Assembly (NCBI GenBank): GCA_016165875.1
Contig: JABBOT010000004.1
Coordinates: 7,619,642-7,683,641 of the forward strand
DNA length: 64,000 nt
Direction: 5' to 3'
Origin: Acanthopleura granulata
Lineage: Eukaryota; Mollusca; Polyplacophora; Chitonida; Chitonidae
A program made the position numbers and the translations under genes. The notes below the pieces were generated by a model. It was not told the origin of the DNA. It searched no databases and saw only the letters and a program-made list of their open reading frames with translations. Numbering within the stretch: position 1 is the stretch's first letter; each line of letters starts with the position of its first letter. Shown in pieces: positions 29,583-41,160 of the stretch.

Positions 29583-29931
29583 GTATATTTGGATTTTCTG
29601 TTTTTATATAGATGTTTCGCCAGGTTTGCTGGCTTCCTCTACGTATAAATCCGACTTCAGTCAAGCAACATGTTCAGGACAATTATAGTTCGAATGGAGC
29701 CTTGCAGTCATATCATCGATGTATGATCATTCGTTCCGACTGGCTGTTAGCATTGATATTCTGTTAATTCAGTTGAATGTCGCGATATCCCATAAAGACA
29801 ATAAAATTGAAGTTAATTCAAGTGACTAGCCTATAGGTATGGATTCCCCAAAATCAAGACAGCCCTGTTACACAAAATTCTGTCTGTTACTGACAGTGTT
29901 TAACATTTAATGAAGTGAGTTCAAAGTTAGG

Positions 29932-30190
29932 CCTCCGTGGCTCAGTCGGTTAGAGCGCTATCGCAGCACAATGACCTGGAGCCTTCCACCAATGCGCTCG
30001 CTGTGAGTTCAAGACCAGCTCATGCTGGTTTCCTCTCCGGCCGTAGGTGGGGAGGGCTGCCAGCAACCTGCAGATTGTCGTGAGTTTCTCGCGGGCTCTG
30101 TCCGGTTTCCTCCCACCATAATGCTGGCCGCCGTCGTACAAGTGAAATATTCTCTAGTACAGCGTAAAACACCAATCAAATAAATAAATC
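29932..30190 (+). mobile_element. full-length tRNA-headed SINE
   Basis: The head is GGCCTCCGTGGCTCAGTCGG, with a B-box-like GTGAGTTCAAGACC. The body CAGCTCATGCTGGTTTCCTC is followed by the tail GCGTAAAACACCAATCAAAT and AAATAAAT. It is collinear with the copies at 10.0 and 54.6 kb. Target-site duplication is unclear: CAAAGTTA before and CAAAGTAA after are only suggestive. Confidence 0.9.
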
Positions 30191-30417
30191 AACCAAAGTA
30201 AAAATTTGTTTAAAGCATCAATATGAATCTTAATGGAGCCACACCTAATTCATTGAACGGATTTAACAGCTTTGTCCAAAAATCGGGAATTCTATTAAAT
30301 TTACTGTTTTCAGTTCGAGCCACAAATCTGTCAAAGTACTTCATCCCCCTATCAGCAGGTATATCAAATTTGGAGTCTCTGTGTCTGAATATTTCGATCC
30401 AGTTTCCATGGAATTCT

Positions 30418-30888
30418 GGGACTGCCTTGGTGGCCTAGTGAATAGAGCGTCTGCCTTTAGGTCTGGAGATTAGATATCAATCTAGCGTCGTGTCATGCCA
30501 AAGATTTTTAAAATGATACTTCTTGCTGATTCACTTGGCACTCCGCACGGAGAGGTTAGAGCAAGAAAACAGAACTAGGGCCACTTTCCCAAAACTTCAA
30601 AGGCCTTCTCGTGTTGTAATTTTTCTCATAAAAGATGTTGTCTGGGTTACCGACGTGATTTGCGAGAAAAGTTACGACAAACCAGTTTGTGAAGTTTTGT
30701 GGGCACTGTCTGTCTGGTGTTAGTTTAATGTAACTGAGTGGTGTCATGTCTGGTGTCGTAATGGCGGCAACACTTTGGCAGCATGGACTCGTCTCGCCAC
30801 GAGAAGACACAGTATATACTGAGGACTCCTCGTCGCCATATGACTGAACAATTGTTACATGTACGACCTCAAACACAAGCATACATCC
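30418..30888 (+). mobile_element. second SINE family, copy A, interrupted by a small transposon
   Basis: It starts with a tRNA-like head (CTTGGTGGCCTAGTGAATAG, then TCTGCCTTTAGGTCTGGAG). It continues through TGCCAAAGATTTTTAAAATG, GGTTAGAGCAAGAAAACAG, TGTCATGTCTGGTGTC and TATGACTGAACAATTGTTAC. It aligns end to end with the reverse complement of 43168-43515. Bases 30578-30706 have no counterpart in that copy and form a separate inverted-repeat element inserted in the middle. Confidence 0.8.
30578..30706. mobile_element. small terminal-inverted-repeat element (MITE), copy 1
   Basis: The left end GGGCCACTTTCCCAAAACTTC and the right end GAAGTTTTGTGGGCA are inverted repeats. The interior shares GATGTTGTCTGG and the GAAGTTTTGTG end with the element at 31602-31747. 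It sits inside the second-family SINE, so it inserted after that SINE. No transposase is encoded, so it would be mobilised in trans. Confidence 0.7.
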
Positions 30889-31601
30889 ATCGAAATCTGA
30901 AACTAAAGCAAATACAGTTTAAATATGAATCTAATTCCCTCCAATTCAAATGAAAAAGGATTCCCAACTGTATTATACATACTGTTACGCCATAGGGGTA
31001 AAAGGCAGACAAGGCTGACAAGAAACACACATTCTCAATTATTAATGGACTTTTTTTATTAATATAGTAAAGAACAATCAAAACAAACAGAAGTACATTT
31101 AGCACAATACTGTGATTATCACAATTAAAGACAGGCAGTATTTAATGTATACAGGTAAATTTTGTCTTATTTGCAATTAGTTAAAATGACAAAGACACCA
31201 TTTTAAATGCTCCTCCTCATTAAACATCAACACACAAAAGCAGACAATACAATGATTTGGAACACTGCTACACAGTATCACTTCACATACTGGTGGTTTT
31301 CCCAGTCACTAAAGCAATAACAATCATTTGCCACCTAAAGTAGTTCCAATATCATAATACCTCAACATGAGTACACGAATGGCACACAGAACAAGTGTAT
31401 GTCTAGGAAATGGAAACAATAAAAGGTACAAAATATAGGAACCATTGATTCTGAGCATAGGACTGCTGTTGTTAAAAAGAATTCACAACTTGTGCATAAG
31501 ATACATATACACATATTTACAGTAAACCATATTCTACACCAATCAAATAAACCTATTTCCATATTTTAAGATAAAAAGAAGAAGTATCAGTATAAGATAT
31601 G

Positions 31602-31747
31602 TGGCCACTTTCAAAAAACTTCTTAGATCAAATTTCTGGTAAACGTTATTGTTAAATGATGTTGTCTGGATTATGACGCCATAAGGCAACCTGATTAATA
31701 AGGAAAGTTATGAAGGAGTGATTTACGAAGTTTTGTGAAAGTGGGCC
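31602..31747. mobile_element. small terminal-inverted-repeat element (MITE), copy 2
   Basis: GGCCACTTTCAAAAAACTTC at the left end is mirrored by GAAGTTTTGTGAAAGTGGCC-like sequence at the right end (31728-31747). The interior GATGTTGTCTGG matches copy 1. It is about 146 bp long with no coding capacity. Confidence 0.75.
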
Positions 31748-32181
31748 ATTGTTTTTAGCTAAGTGTAAGCAAAAAGTTTTAACAACAGTATGCATGGTAG
31801 GTGTTGGTTGGTGAGTTTCAGGGCGACTCAATGATTTGAAATACAATAATTCTTATTTTTTCAACTGACAATTGTTGTTTGGTGTATAATAATATACAAG
31901 TTTCACCATACATTTTGATGGGATGTTACCAAGATGACCTCTGCTCAACAGTGTTATATTAGACATCAACTGTGAGATATGCACTGTTTTATATGATAAT
32001 CCTGTCAGTTACGAAACAAAATTGCAAAATTCATGATGACGGGAAATTTCTTTTAGGTGCTTAAATTGCTTCATGATTAATGGTCCAGGTAAACAGGGTA
32101 CTGGGAGCCAGTTCTAGGCAAAGATAACCGGTGATGTTTATCCATAGTACTCAACAAAGAAGGTATTTGTCAAATATCACA
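31748..32181. other. spacer downstream of SARAF, nothing recognised
   Basis: AT-rich sequence beyond the proposed SARAF polyadenylation signal. No gene or repeat was identified. Confidence 0.5.
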
Positions 32182-32187
32182 TTTATT
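32182..32187 (-). terminator. SARAF polyadenylation signal AATAAA
   Basis: TTTATT on the plus strand reads AATAAA on the minus strand, about 170 bases beyond the SARAF stop codon at 32356. It is the first canonical hexamer I found after the stop. Confidence 0.55.
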
Positions 32188-32355
32188 CAACTCAAATACT
32201 TCATGGCATCTCCACTGGAATTGATGATTAAGATCATTAAATTCTCGCAAGAAGCGAATACATCTTCCAGAAAACCTACCAAGGAAAAGTCAAACTTCCC
32301 TTCTTTTAACTGTTGACCAAAGAAATATTTCATCTGGGCCACTCATGTCCAATGC

Positions 32356-35300
32356 TTAACGCCTCTTTGTACCTCCAAACCCTGAGGGAAAAAAAATATT
32401 GCCACATTATATACATATATTTAATATCTAATAAGGCCTTAATAAACTTCATAAATTACTCCTGCAACACAGAACACTAATAGCTTATGGGTATTTCCAT
32501 TTAACACAAGCCTCCGGATCATTAACATTATCAAAATAGTTCACTTTTTGTTCAGCTCTGCAGTGGGATATAAGTGTTACTTCAATTTAAATGATGTCAG
32601 TATACAGGCCTATCTACATGATGTTAATTCATCGTAATATAAACAAAGAGATAAAGATGGAAGTGTCTTAGATTTACCTGAGGCTGTGCGAGTGCCTGAA
32701 CTGAAACTCCCAGTGGATCCCCCAAAGGAGGTTGATCGGTGAGAGCCACCCCAGCCAGATCCCCACCATGAATTGTTAGGCTGGTATCCTGGATAGTACC
32801 TGTTGTACGTCTGACTCCCTCTGCTCCCGAAAAGGTAGCCCAACAGACCACCTGTAGCAGCCCCTGTCCAGAAGCCCCCACCTGTACCGCTATTGGTGTT
32901 ACTCCAAGAACTTGAGCTGTAGTCAGTGCCAGATCTGTTGTATTTGTCTGGAATAAGGTAAGGAGTAAGGAATATGTACACATTGTTTCTTCACTCAACA
33001 TACACACACACACCTTATATTCTTTTTCTTTCTTGGGGGCCTGAAAGCTTGAATTGAGCTACCAGTCAAACAATATTTTAGACCTTGGCTCTGTTCATTG
33101 AGACAAGTATCTCACACAGACCTGTCTCTTTAAAATAAAAGACAGCTCATTAAAAAACATTATAAAATTTCTTCATGAATATAAAAACTTGTTTTTAAAA
33201 CCTGAAATTTTATGAAGTTGTTGCTGAATTATTTTTGTTTGACGTATTGAATATTGTGCTGCAGACTGGGGATCTGTAGGCGCCCATGTTTTTAAGCTTA
33301 TGAGAGATTGAACAATCACAGAGCGAGGAGATATCAGCTGTTTATAAGCCGTGACATAAATGTTCTGCCTTGTCTGTCAATATATCACGTAATAACATAG
33401 AGACAACACACTGTTTTAATGCTATATGTTTTAATTATAACAAGTACATGTGTCAACAACAGTGCAATGTTTTTCCAGACCACTGTGTTGTGGCCGGAGT
33501 AAGTTTCTTTATCATTTCATGTTATAAATTTATATATACTTAAGTTTCAACCACAACCCCAGCAGCTTACTACATTGTCATATAACAAGAGTGATCTGCA
33601 TATTGACGTCACAGCCCACACTGAATGGCTGCATTTCCAGTTAGCGGATGGAGCACAATCAATGTCGATATCTGTTGTCATAGTAGTTGTAGGAAAAAAT
33701 ACTTTACCGAAATAAACAAAATGTTGTTCAACCTTTAAGGCAAACTCAACTTAGAACATGCACTGTCCTTCATTTTAACTACCTCCACCAAGAAGGTTAT
33801 ATTTTTGGTGGCATATATTTGATTGCCTGTTGGCAGTTTTGAAGAAAAAGTTAACCTAATCTGGATAATATTCCTTGCACAGCTTGGCCTTGTTCCCTTA
33901 GCTGTACAATTAGTGTAATAAGCTAACAATTTCTCAGAGTTAGGAGCCACTTTGATTTTCTGCATTGTTTTTATTTCTTTTTCTTGGGTCTTTTGTATCG
34001 TGCTGCTTTGCAGAAATCACTTACCGCTTCCACTACCAGGCATGTAGTCTGATCTGAATCCTGGTGGAGGGGGACGACTACCCCAATCCTGAGCTCTATG
34101 GGTTTCATCACCAATGTTATCTGCCCTTGGTGATGCCACAAACATCCTGTAGAGACCATACACAATGAGGGCTACGATAGCCAGAGCAACCAGATCACCA
34201 AAGATAGACGATGATTTCTTACCATACTGGGAGGATGAACTGTAAAGAAAATTTATGTGAAAATAAACTAGCTACATGAAGAGACTGATTGGCTGGTTGA
34301 AGGGCACTGCACAGAACTATATGTACTTACAATAATAGTTACCAGAAGCCTAACAGCATGCTACTTACATTGAATAATGATTTCATTATAAGCCTGAACA
34401 AAGACATCACCGTAACAGCTCAGGTAAGGCTTAAGTTATGGTGAACTTTAAGCTCTAGCAGTCTTTCCCATAGATTATTATCTAGAGGCTAAGCCCTAGA
34501 TCCTTCCTAGTCCCTGGAGTCATATTTTACCAACATACCATGCTATCTCTCTCAGTTTGATGCCGGCATCAATGAAACATTTAATTCTGTAGACCCACAT
34601 GTCTAAACTGTTAGTTACCCCCTGTTGTCCAGTTGCACAGCCTTTAGTAAATAAACACCAGTACAAAACTCCTTGACAGTAGAGCCATTTCAAAAGTTAT
34701 TCATACCGGGTTGGCCATGTTGACCTCTATGTCATCATTTTGGTGGCCTGGTAGTCGAGCACTCGCCGGACTTTACCGATAGAGTCTCAGAAGTAAACAA
34801 TAACACCAAAGCATGTGGTGCAGTTTCACAGCTACGGACTTGTAGGTCTGTACTACCATACACACAGTTTGTACAAAGCTGAAATTGTGGTACACCATAA
34901 AAAGCAAAGGAAAAAGGTGAAGGCACGCAAAAGTCGAGTGCTTGACCAGCAATCCCCCAAAACGATGACGTAGATGTCAACATAGCCAGTCTGGCACGAA
35001 TGACTTTCAAGATGGATCTAACGTCGAGAAGTTTTGTACCTGTGTGCATTTACTAGACACTGTGTGACCGCACAACACAGGACAATGACCAGTTCAGACT
35101 TGTGAGTCTACAGAAATAACTGTTTTCCTGATGCCAACATTGAACTCAGAGGGACAGCACAATTTGTTGGTAAAACAGGACTGCAGGGAGTAGGAAAGAT
35201 CTAGGACTTAGCCTCTATAGATAATAACAAAAGATCTAGGACTTAGCCTCTATAGACAATAATAAAAGGTCTAAGACTTAGCCTCTATAGATAATAACAA

Positions 35301-38300
35301 AAGGTCTAGGACTTAGCCTCTATAGACAATAATAAAAGGTCTAAGAGTTAGCCTCTATAGATAATAATCCATGGGTAAGCCTGCTCGAGCTAGGTGAACT
35401 TGGACTTTTCAAATTATATGTCACACAAAACCAACAACTGTTAAACTCAATAAGGTCTCAAGACACCCCCAATCCATGTGCAAAATTCATAATTTAAAAC
35501 TGAAATTAAGACTCACCAAATCAAGTCAACACACAAAAAGAATTCACTCTCACACAAGTCAATTTATGTCTCCAAAATACTGATTTTAAAAGGAATGAAA
35601 GATACTTCCACATTAATCTAAATGTGTTTTCATGTGTAGCTTACTAGCTTCCATAACTATCACTGTATCCGCTGGAATAGTGATACCCAGTATTCTGTTT
35701 CTTCTGGTGACCTTCTTCTGTGAGCTCTAAGGTGTACTCTAACTGTGAACAGTTATAAGAAGTCATAAGAGTATGAACTTATAAGCATAAAAACCAAATG
35801 TGTTTTCAACATATTTCTGCCTTACAGATGCAAGATTTACAATTCTGAAATGGCTAGATTTACAATCAGAGAAGAAGACAGCACTGTAACATGTGCATTT
35901 AGCTTTCCTTTTATCAGGTGTTAATGAATATATTAAATCATTAAATCTTTTATTTTTTTTCATTTCAGATGAATTAAATAACAGATTTATATCCTTTGCT
36001 CAGCATAGTAATGGAATACTGAAGTCTCTCTAATGCACTATTGGACGACATCACAAAGGCTGTACAGAATTACAACATACCCCACAGGAACCTTTTAGAA
36101 TGTAAGGATCATCTGGGTAATCATAACCCTCACATGTTACATCTACTTGGCCAAACCTGTAGGCATTGTCCATGTCAGTTTTACATTCCCACTGCAATCA
36201 AAGTACCCAAATCAAACCAAAGTTAAACAACATTGCCTGTTAATTAACTGTGCATTCACATAAAACATAACAATTACTCCTTCCAACGGCTGTGATTGGT
36301 TTCAATGTTGAATTCAGAATTCATCTGGTCATATCCCTGCTCTTGGCATTTAGCAGGTTACACTATGTCCATGATGTTGATTTTATCTTCAGTCAAAAAG
36401 ATAAACTTGAGTTTTAATCACTTGTATTTTAGATCAACATAGCTCAAGCCCACCTCACTTAATTTTAATAAAAACTAACCTGAACATCATATCCATCAAA
36501 CCCTCTGTTGTAGCACTGAACAACTGATGGGTTAAACAGGGATTTAGCTGACCCACCCACACATTTCAACTGAAAATAGAAACAAACAGTCTGATGTTTA
36601 ATGCCTTACACAAGAATACTTCACCTATACAAAGGCTGCCTGCTTTGTTATTGGAATTTCTCCGGCCTGGAAATTGCTCCAGGCCAGAGAAATTTCCTAC
36701 ATTTCCGGCCTGGCTGCTCCACTGTTCATGTTCCGTAAAACAGAAAATGACTGGTACTCACACAGTATAATTATATATTTAGTCACCAGTTTTAATGCCA
36801 TACTAATGAAGTTTCACTTCTATTATGTATACCATGGTGATCAGTTTTATGCAATGTGTTACTGGCTCTTGCAGCAGTAATGAAAGCACATCTAACATTT
36901 GTGAAAGACAAGTAATCTCAAAAAACTTCATATAAAACCTCAGAAGACAGTACCTTAACCTCTTTGCCAAGCAACTATGGTATAACAAAATTAAACCAGA
37001 GCCCAAGGGCTGTGAAATGGGTCTACTGCTCTTCTTCTAATTTTATTCTTCTTGTAGCTAGTGACCAGTTGTCTTCCAGTACAATTCGTTCGTCTTTTCC
37101 ATGCACAAAATGCCTATCAGTTATTGTGTCTGTAGTGGGGGACATGGCGATAGTACTTTGTACCATTTTATGTCGGCCGTTTTCTTACCCAGCTCATGAC
37201 ATCATATTGTGGTATACTGTAAGATGGAAGACATTTTCCACATCAAAATTTTACAACTAAGTCCTTACCATTTCTATTTGTTCTGTTAGTGTGTGCACCA
37301 ACTAAGTCCAAAATATCTTCATTATTTGTACCACAGGTGTATGTAGCAATAGGTCAAAGCAACACATCATAATACATTTTTATTATAAATTTTTCTCAAG
37401 CCTGTATCATGTGTATTGGCCGGATGCCAGCTGGAGGCTTTGGACCCTTCAAATATACCACCACTGCTTGCAACTGGTAAGAGGCATCAGTTAAATGTAT
37501 TTTGTCAACTGAAAACTGGCACCAACCACTTGACTGTGGTTAGAGGATTGTCAGCTGACTTGAAACACAGAATCACTCAATTGCTAACACCAATGTTTTG
37601 GACAGTTATTGTTATGCACAAAACCGTACAGAAAACAACTGATCAACAAATGTAGTGCAGTCATATGAAATACACGTGAAGAGAAATTTCTCTCAAATGA
37701 AATGAAATTTTTAAAAAAGTTAACAGGCTCATCATTACACATGATAGCTAACAGTTATTTTGTATGTTGAAATTGTTAACTTGAATCAGACACCTAATTT
37801 GTGAGGATGGGAAGGGGCAATTTCACGAATACATGTATACTAAACCAAAAATCCTGCAACCTGTGAATGGTCTGCGGACAGAGTCTGAGAGAACTCAGGC
37901 TCTGTCCCATTTCCTTTCACCATAATGCTGGCTGTCATCGTATAAGTGAAATATTCTAGAGCACAGCATAAAATACCAGTGAAGTAAATAAATAAATGAA
38001 CCAAAAATCACATATTTCTCTAAGGCTCAACATCTGAAATGATATGAAGCTGGGCAACACATTTCTTTAAGCACAGAATTAAGACTGTCCACAAAGTTGA
38101 AAATGTTTCAGGATATCTGTTAAATAACATGATCATTTATATTCTATAACGACAAACACAAATGCCTGTAGGCCCACATATGCACCAAACCATTGTTTAA
38201 CTTACCCTGAAACAGGAGGCCACGAGACAGAAAGGTCAAAAAATGCATGTGAGTTTTGCTAGGAAAGCATGAAAGCATAACCTATGTACTTTTTTGCAAT

Positions 38301-40880
38301 AAAATAAAGTTAAATATGTTCTTATCCTATTATCCCATCAATTCATGTTATGGAGCTTATTTCTGATGTGATTGCCAAGAAACAAAATTTTATATAGAGA
38401 ATATCAGGGTCTTCATTAGTAGCCAGCAGGCGGCAATTTTCGGCGGTTGTGGGTGGCAAATAGGCACTAACTAAAGCTGATTAGAAAATATTAAGTAATA
38501 TGGCGTTGTTGCTGTTTCATTCTTGTGAAAGAGAAGGCTTGTACCTTTGAATTTGACACTGTAAAAGCCTCATTTTCACACACTTTTGCCTCTGTGCTAT
38601 ATGTTGTGTTTACCATATAGATGACAATACTTTATTTCATGAGATAAATTTGATTATTTAATCTTCTTGACTTACAAATCCTGCATGTTTTACACACCCG
38701 AGCAACACTTCCTGTGTGATTTGTACATTGCCTGGAAACTTGCTCAGGTTGTAAATGTGACAGGCAAGGTACCTGTCCGATATTCTTTGGCAGTAACCCA
38801 TTGGTCAAGGTCAAAAGTGCAGACCTTATCGAAAGCAGTTCCACTGACCTTGAGTTCAAGATCAGCAGCGATTTTTCTTGAGTGATAGAGTCAGGGTTGT
38901 GACGAATGTCAGTATAACAAAATAACACTCTCAGCCCATCTAGATAGACTAACATCCCCTCTATTTCGGTTTTTACTCTAATTCAGTCCATTATTCTTGG
39001 AGAGTAACCCATGGGGTCAGTAAAATGGCTTACCCGCCATCTGATAATTAACTTCCACATTATTCTTTATTTCCACCATTTTAATGACTACCCAAGGCCT
39101 CGACTGTTGCAAGGTAGGCATAAATACAATTAGGAACTGTTAAATACATCCATGTAAGCTATCTTGGATGATGTAAATCTTTTCGCTATATACACTACCA
39201 CAGGCAATGAAGGTACCTCTTGGTATGTGACATTTACCATTACCAGCCTCAAAATAGCACAAGCACATTTGTTGACCTTTCAGGACATAAAACTGAAAGG
39301 ATAATAAATGAAAGCACCATTCCAGACATAATTAGAAGTTTTATTCAATGCATAATCATTTCACATAAATCTGAAACAACGAAGAAAACATCACGAAAGG
39401 AAGCTAATACCTGACAATAACACACGGTCTGAGTACTTCGGTGAAACGACTTCCAGATAATTCTCCACATTTTTCCATGCTTCCATAATGGGCCTCTTGT
39501 GATTCTCACCAACAGACCCATAAAAAACTTTCAGCACTAACTCGTACCAACAACTTAATACCTACCAGATATACAGATATGGGTACACAAGGGTTAAATA
39601 GCCTCTCACCTGAGGAACTGGTGATGATCTTCTCCCATTTGTCATGTGACCTTGCTTCAAGGTCAAGACTTGAACATCTCTCAAGAGAACACGGTCACTG
39701 CCAAATCCTGCAAACAAATACACACCAAAATCTTGCATGAAGCAAAAATAATGTGGAAAATGTACTTTAATATTACAAAAGAAAGATATGTAGGAAGACA
39801 TTTAAATTTATGAAGTATTTTGCTCAACAGCCTATTAAATTTAAATGCTGAAAAAGATGATTATGTATATCAAATTAGATGTGTTCCTGTAGTTTTGTAA
39901 TTAAATACCAGTATACTGTCTTCTGGTTACAAATCAGTAAGGATGTACATTACTGTACATAATATTATTTTAATGGAATCTTTTCACAGTAATACAAACC
40001 TATTATATATAAGCCTGTTGGGTTCAATGTAATACATATGACATAATCTCTTGTATGAGCAGCCTATAGTTTATATTAACATACATTCCATAAAAAAATT
40101 ATTAAGCAGTGAATATTGAATCATACCGTGAATTTATTGTCTTAACTGAAAAAGTTCATACGTAGCACTAGGATAACAATAGTACCATAATATCTGCACA
40201 TCAAATGATGCTAGCATAGCCTACATGTATTTATTTATTTGTTTGATTGGTGTTTTACGCCTTCCTCAAGACGATTTCACTTATATGACAGCAGGTCACA
40301 TTATGGCGGGTGGAAACCTGATAGAGCCAGGTGCAAACCCACGACCATTTGCAGTTTTCTGGCAGACCTTTCAAAGCACTACTGTAACTGTAACTAAGTA
40401 ATAAGTCTTAATTTCATTTTCCAGATAATTAACTCAGTTTATTCTAACTTACATGTACGAAATCAGTATTGAAAGTTAACTGATTAGGCCTATGTTACAT
40501 TTTGATCATAAAACTACATGTACTGGGTAAATACATGAGTGGCACGTACGTGACATTTTTACTCGTAAGGCGTTTATTTTACTTTTTACTGTAAACAAAC
40601 TGAATCAGACTTGGTCCTTTAAGTTCGCAGATGGCATCATATTAAGTCAGAACTACAATTATAATGAACAGGTACATTCATACCACACTGCATGTAGGCA
40701 TACCCACCGAGAATATATCACGTAAATATTGGGGGGGGGGGGGGAATAATAATAATGGAATAAATTATTGCACTAGTACACATTATGTAAAAAATTATCA
40801 CCTTCAGCTGAGTGTACAGTAATGACTGAGATTCCAAAAAGGAGCAGGTTGATAAAACCTGAGTGCATGGTTATCTTCAT
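32356..40880 (-). CDS. SARAF: SARAF (TMEM66), store-operated calcium entry regulator
   Basis: Single-pass ER membrane protein that, in known members, promotes slow inactivation of STIM/Orai calcium entry. Eight exons: 40802-40880, 39610-39707, 36480-36569, 36081-36191, 35645-35742, 34025-34239, 32678-32947 and 32356-32381. They total 987 nt and 328 residues, close to the family length. All junctions are GT-AG and keep phase. Residues 1-25 form a signal peptide (core FINLLLFGISVITV). The luminal part holds Cys62, 78, 92, 109 and 125 and the blocks QCYNRGFDGYDVQWECKTD and YILKGSCGLEYTLELTE. A membrane segment lies at about 171-190. The cytosolic tail has PPPPGF, GGGFWTGAATGGLLGYLFG and the terminal RTASGFGGTKRR. 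These blocks match SARAF orthologues as I know them. Start chosen because the first ATG of the open frame immediately precedes the signal peptide; a second ATG four codons later is possible. Confidence 0.96.
33128..33779 (+). mobile_element. non-autonomous inverted-repeat element, copy 1 (SARAF intron)
   Basis: About 650 bp collinear with 49902-50496. Shared blocks include GGGGATCTG, GAGATATCAGCTGTTTAT, TTTTAATTATAACAAGTACA, TTCATGTTATAAATT and CTTTACCGAAATAAAC (CTTTGCCGAAATAAAC in the second copy). The ends are imperfect inverted repeats: TTTAAAATAAAAGACAGCTC on the left against TTAAAATGAAGGACAGTGCA read inward from the right. It lies in the intron between the exons at 32678-32947 and 34025-34239. 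No open frame encodes a transposase. Confidence 0.7.
34438..35402. repeat. long inverted repeat inside a SARAF intron
   Basis: The left arm (about 34438-34765) is the diverged reverse complement of the right arm (about 34930-35402), with a spacer of about 165 bp. Matching landmarks are the reverse complement of TTGGTAAAATATGACTCCAG on the left against TTGGTAAAACAGGACTGCAG on the right. The CTAGGGCTTAGCCTCTAGAT type block occurs once on the left and five times on the right. The element fills most of the intron between the exons at 34025-34239 and 35645-35742. Confidence 0.8.
35198..35372 (+). repeat. 35-bp tandem repeat, five copies
   Basis: Units start at about 35201, 35236, 35271, 35306 and 35341 with an exact 35-base period. 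Core: CTAGGACTTAGCCTCTATAG. Neighbouring units alternate between GATAATAAC and GACAATAAT endings, so the higher-order period is 70 bp. The array expands a block that is single-copy in the opposite arm of the inverted repeat. Confidence 0.95.
37853..38003 (+). mobile_element. 5'-truncated SINE in SARAF intron 2
   Basis: Matches the family from GCAACCTGTGAATGGTC through CACCATAATGCTGGC and GTGAAATATTCTAGAGCACAG to a tail with AAATAAATAAAT. It lies between the exons at 36480-36569 and 39610-39707. Confidence 0.8.
40226..40373 (-). mobile_element. truncated SINE, reverse orientation, SARAF intron 1
   Basis: The plus strand starts TATTTATTTATTTG and GATTGGTGTTTTACGCC, the reverse complement of the SINE tail. 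The reverse-complemented body follows (AAACCCACGACCATTTGCAG and GGCAGACCTTTC). The head is missing. Confidence 0.85.
40731..40744 (+). repeat. poly-G run of 14 bases
   Basis: A run of 14 G followed by AATAATAATAATGG, just inside SARAF intron 1. Confidence 0.95.
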
Positions 40881-41147
40881 CTGGCTTCCGAAATACTTTG
40901 CACCAGTACTTTCGATTTCACCCTTCCAGTTGTTGTTGTTATCCTGGCGATACTGCAAGTTTCGATGCGTTCAAGCTTCCAAGCTTTACTTAGATGAACA
41001 AAGTTTCCTTTCTCCGCAAGAAAACCACAAATGTGGTGAAGTTTAACGTGTCTTCAACACTTTCGCTTCCAACCCTCGAAAACAGCTAAATAATTCAGAG
41101 TTTGACTGCACGACGCAGTTGTAAACATATTGCTGATGAAATGTCGA

Positions 41148-41156
41148 CCGGAAGTG
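41148..41156 (+). promoter_or_regulatory. ETS-type motif upstream of SARAF
   Basis: CCGGAAGTG lies about 270 bases upstream of the SARAF start codon, where the promoter should be. CCGGAAGT is the consensus core of ETS-family sites. No TATA box was seen near it, and a chance occurrence cannot be excluded. Confidence 0.35.
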
Positions 41157-41160
41157 GCAT

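Noticed and set aside
32624..33013. 129-codon minus-strand open frame overlapping the SARAF tail exon
   Set aside because: It is another frame of the Gly/Ser-rich SARAF exon; the SARAF frame joins its neighbours in phase and matches the family.
34735..35049. 104-codon minus-strand open frame
   Set aside because: It spans the centre of the intronic inverted repeat and has no family resemblance.
35198..35372. CRISPR-like array (regular 35-bp units)
   Set aside because: The units are contiguous with no unique spacers, lie in an intron of an animal gene and are a simple tandem repeat.
38632..38955. 107-codon minus-strand open frame in SARAF intron 2
   Set aside because: No homology recognised and no splice borders; an equally open plus-strand frame overlaps it.
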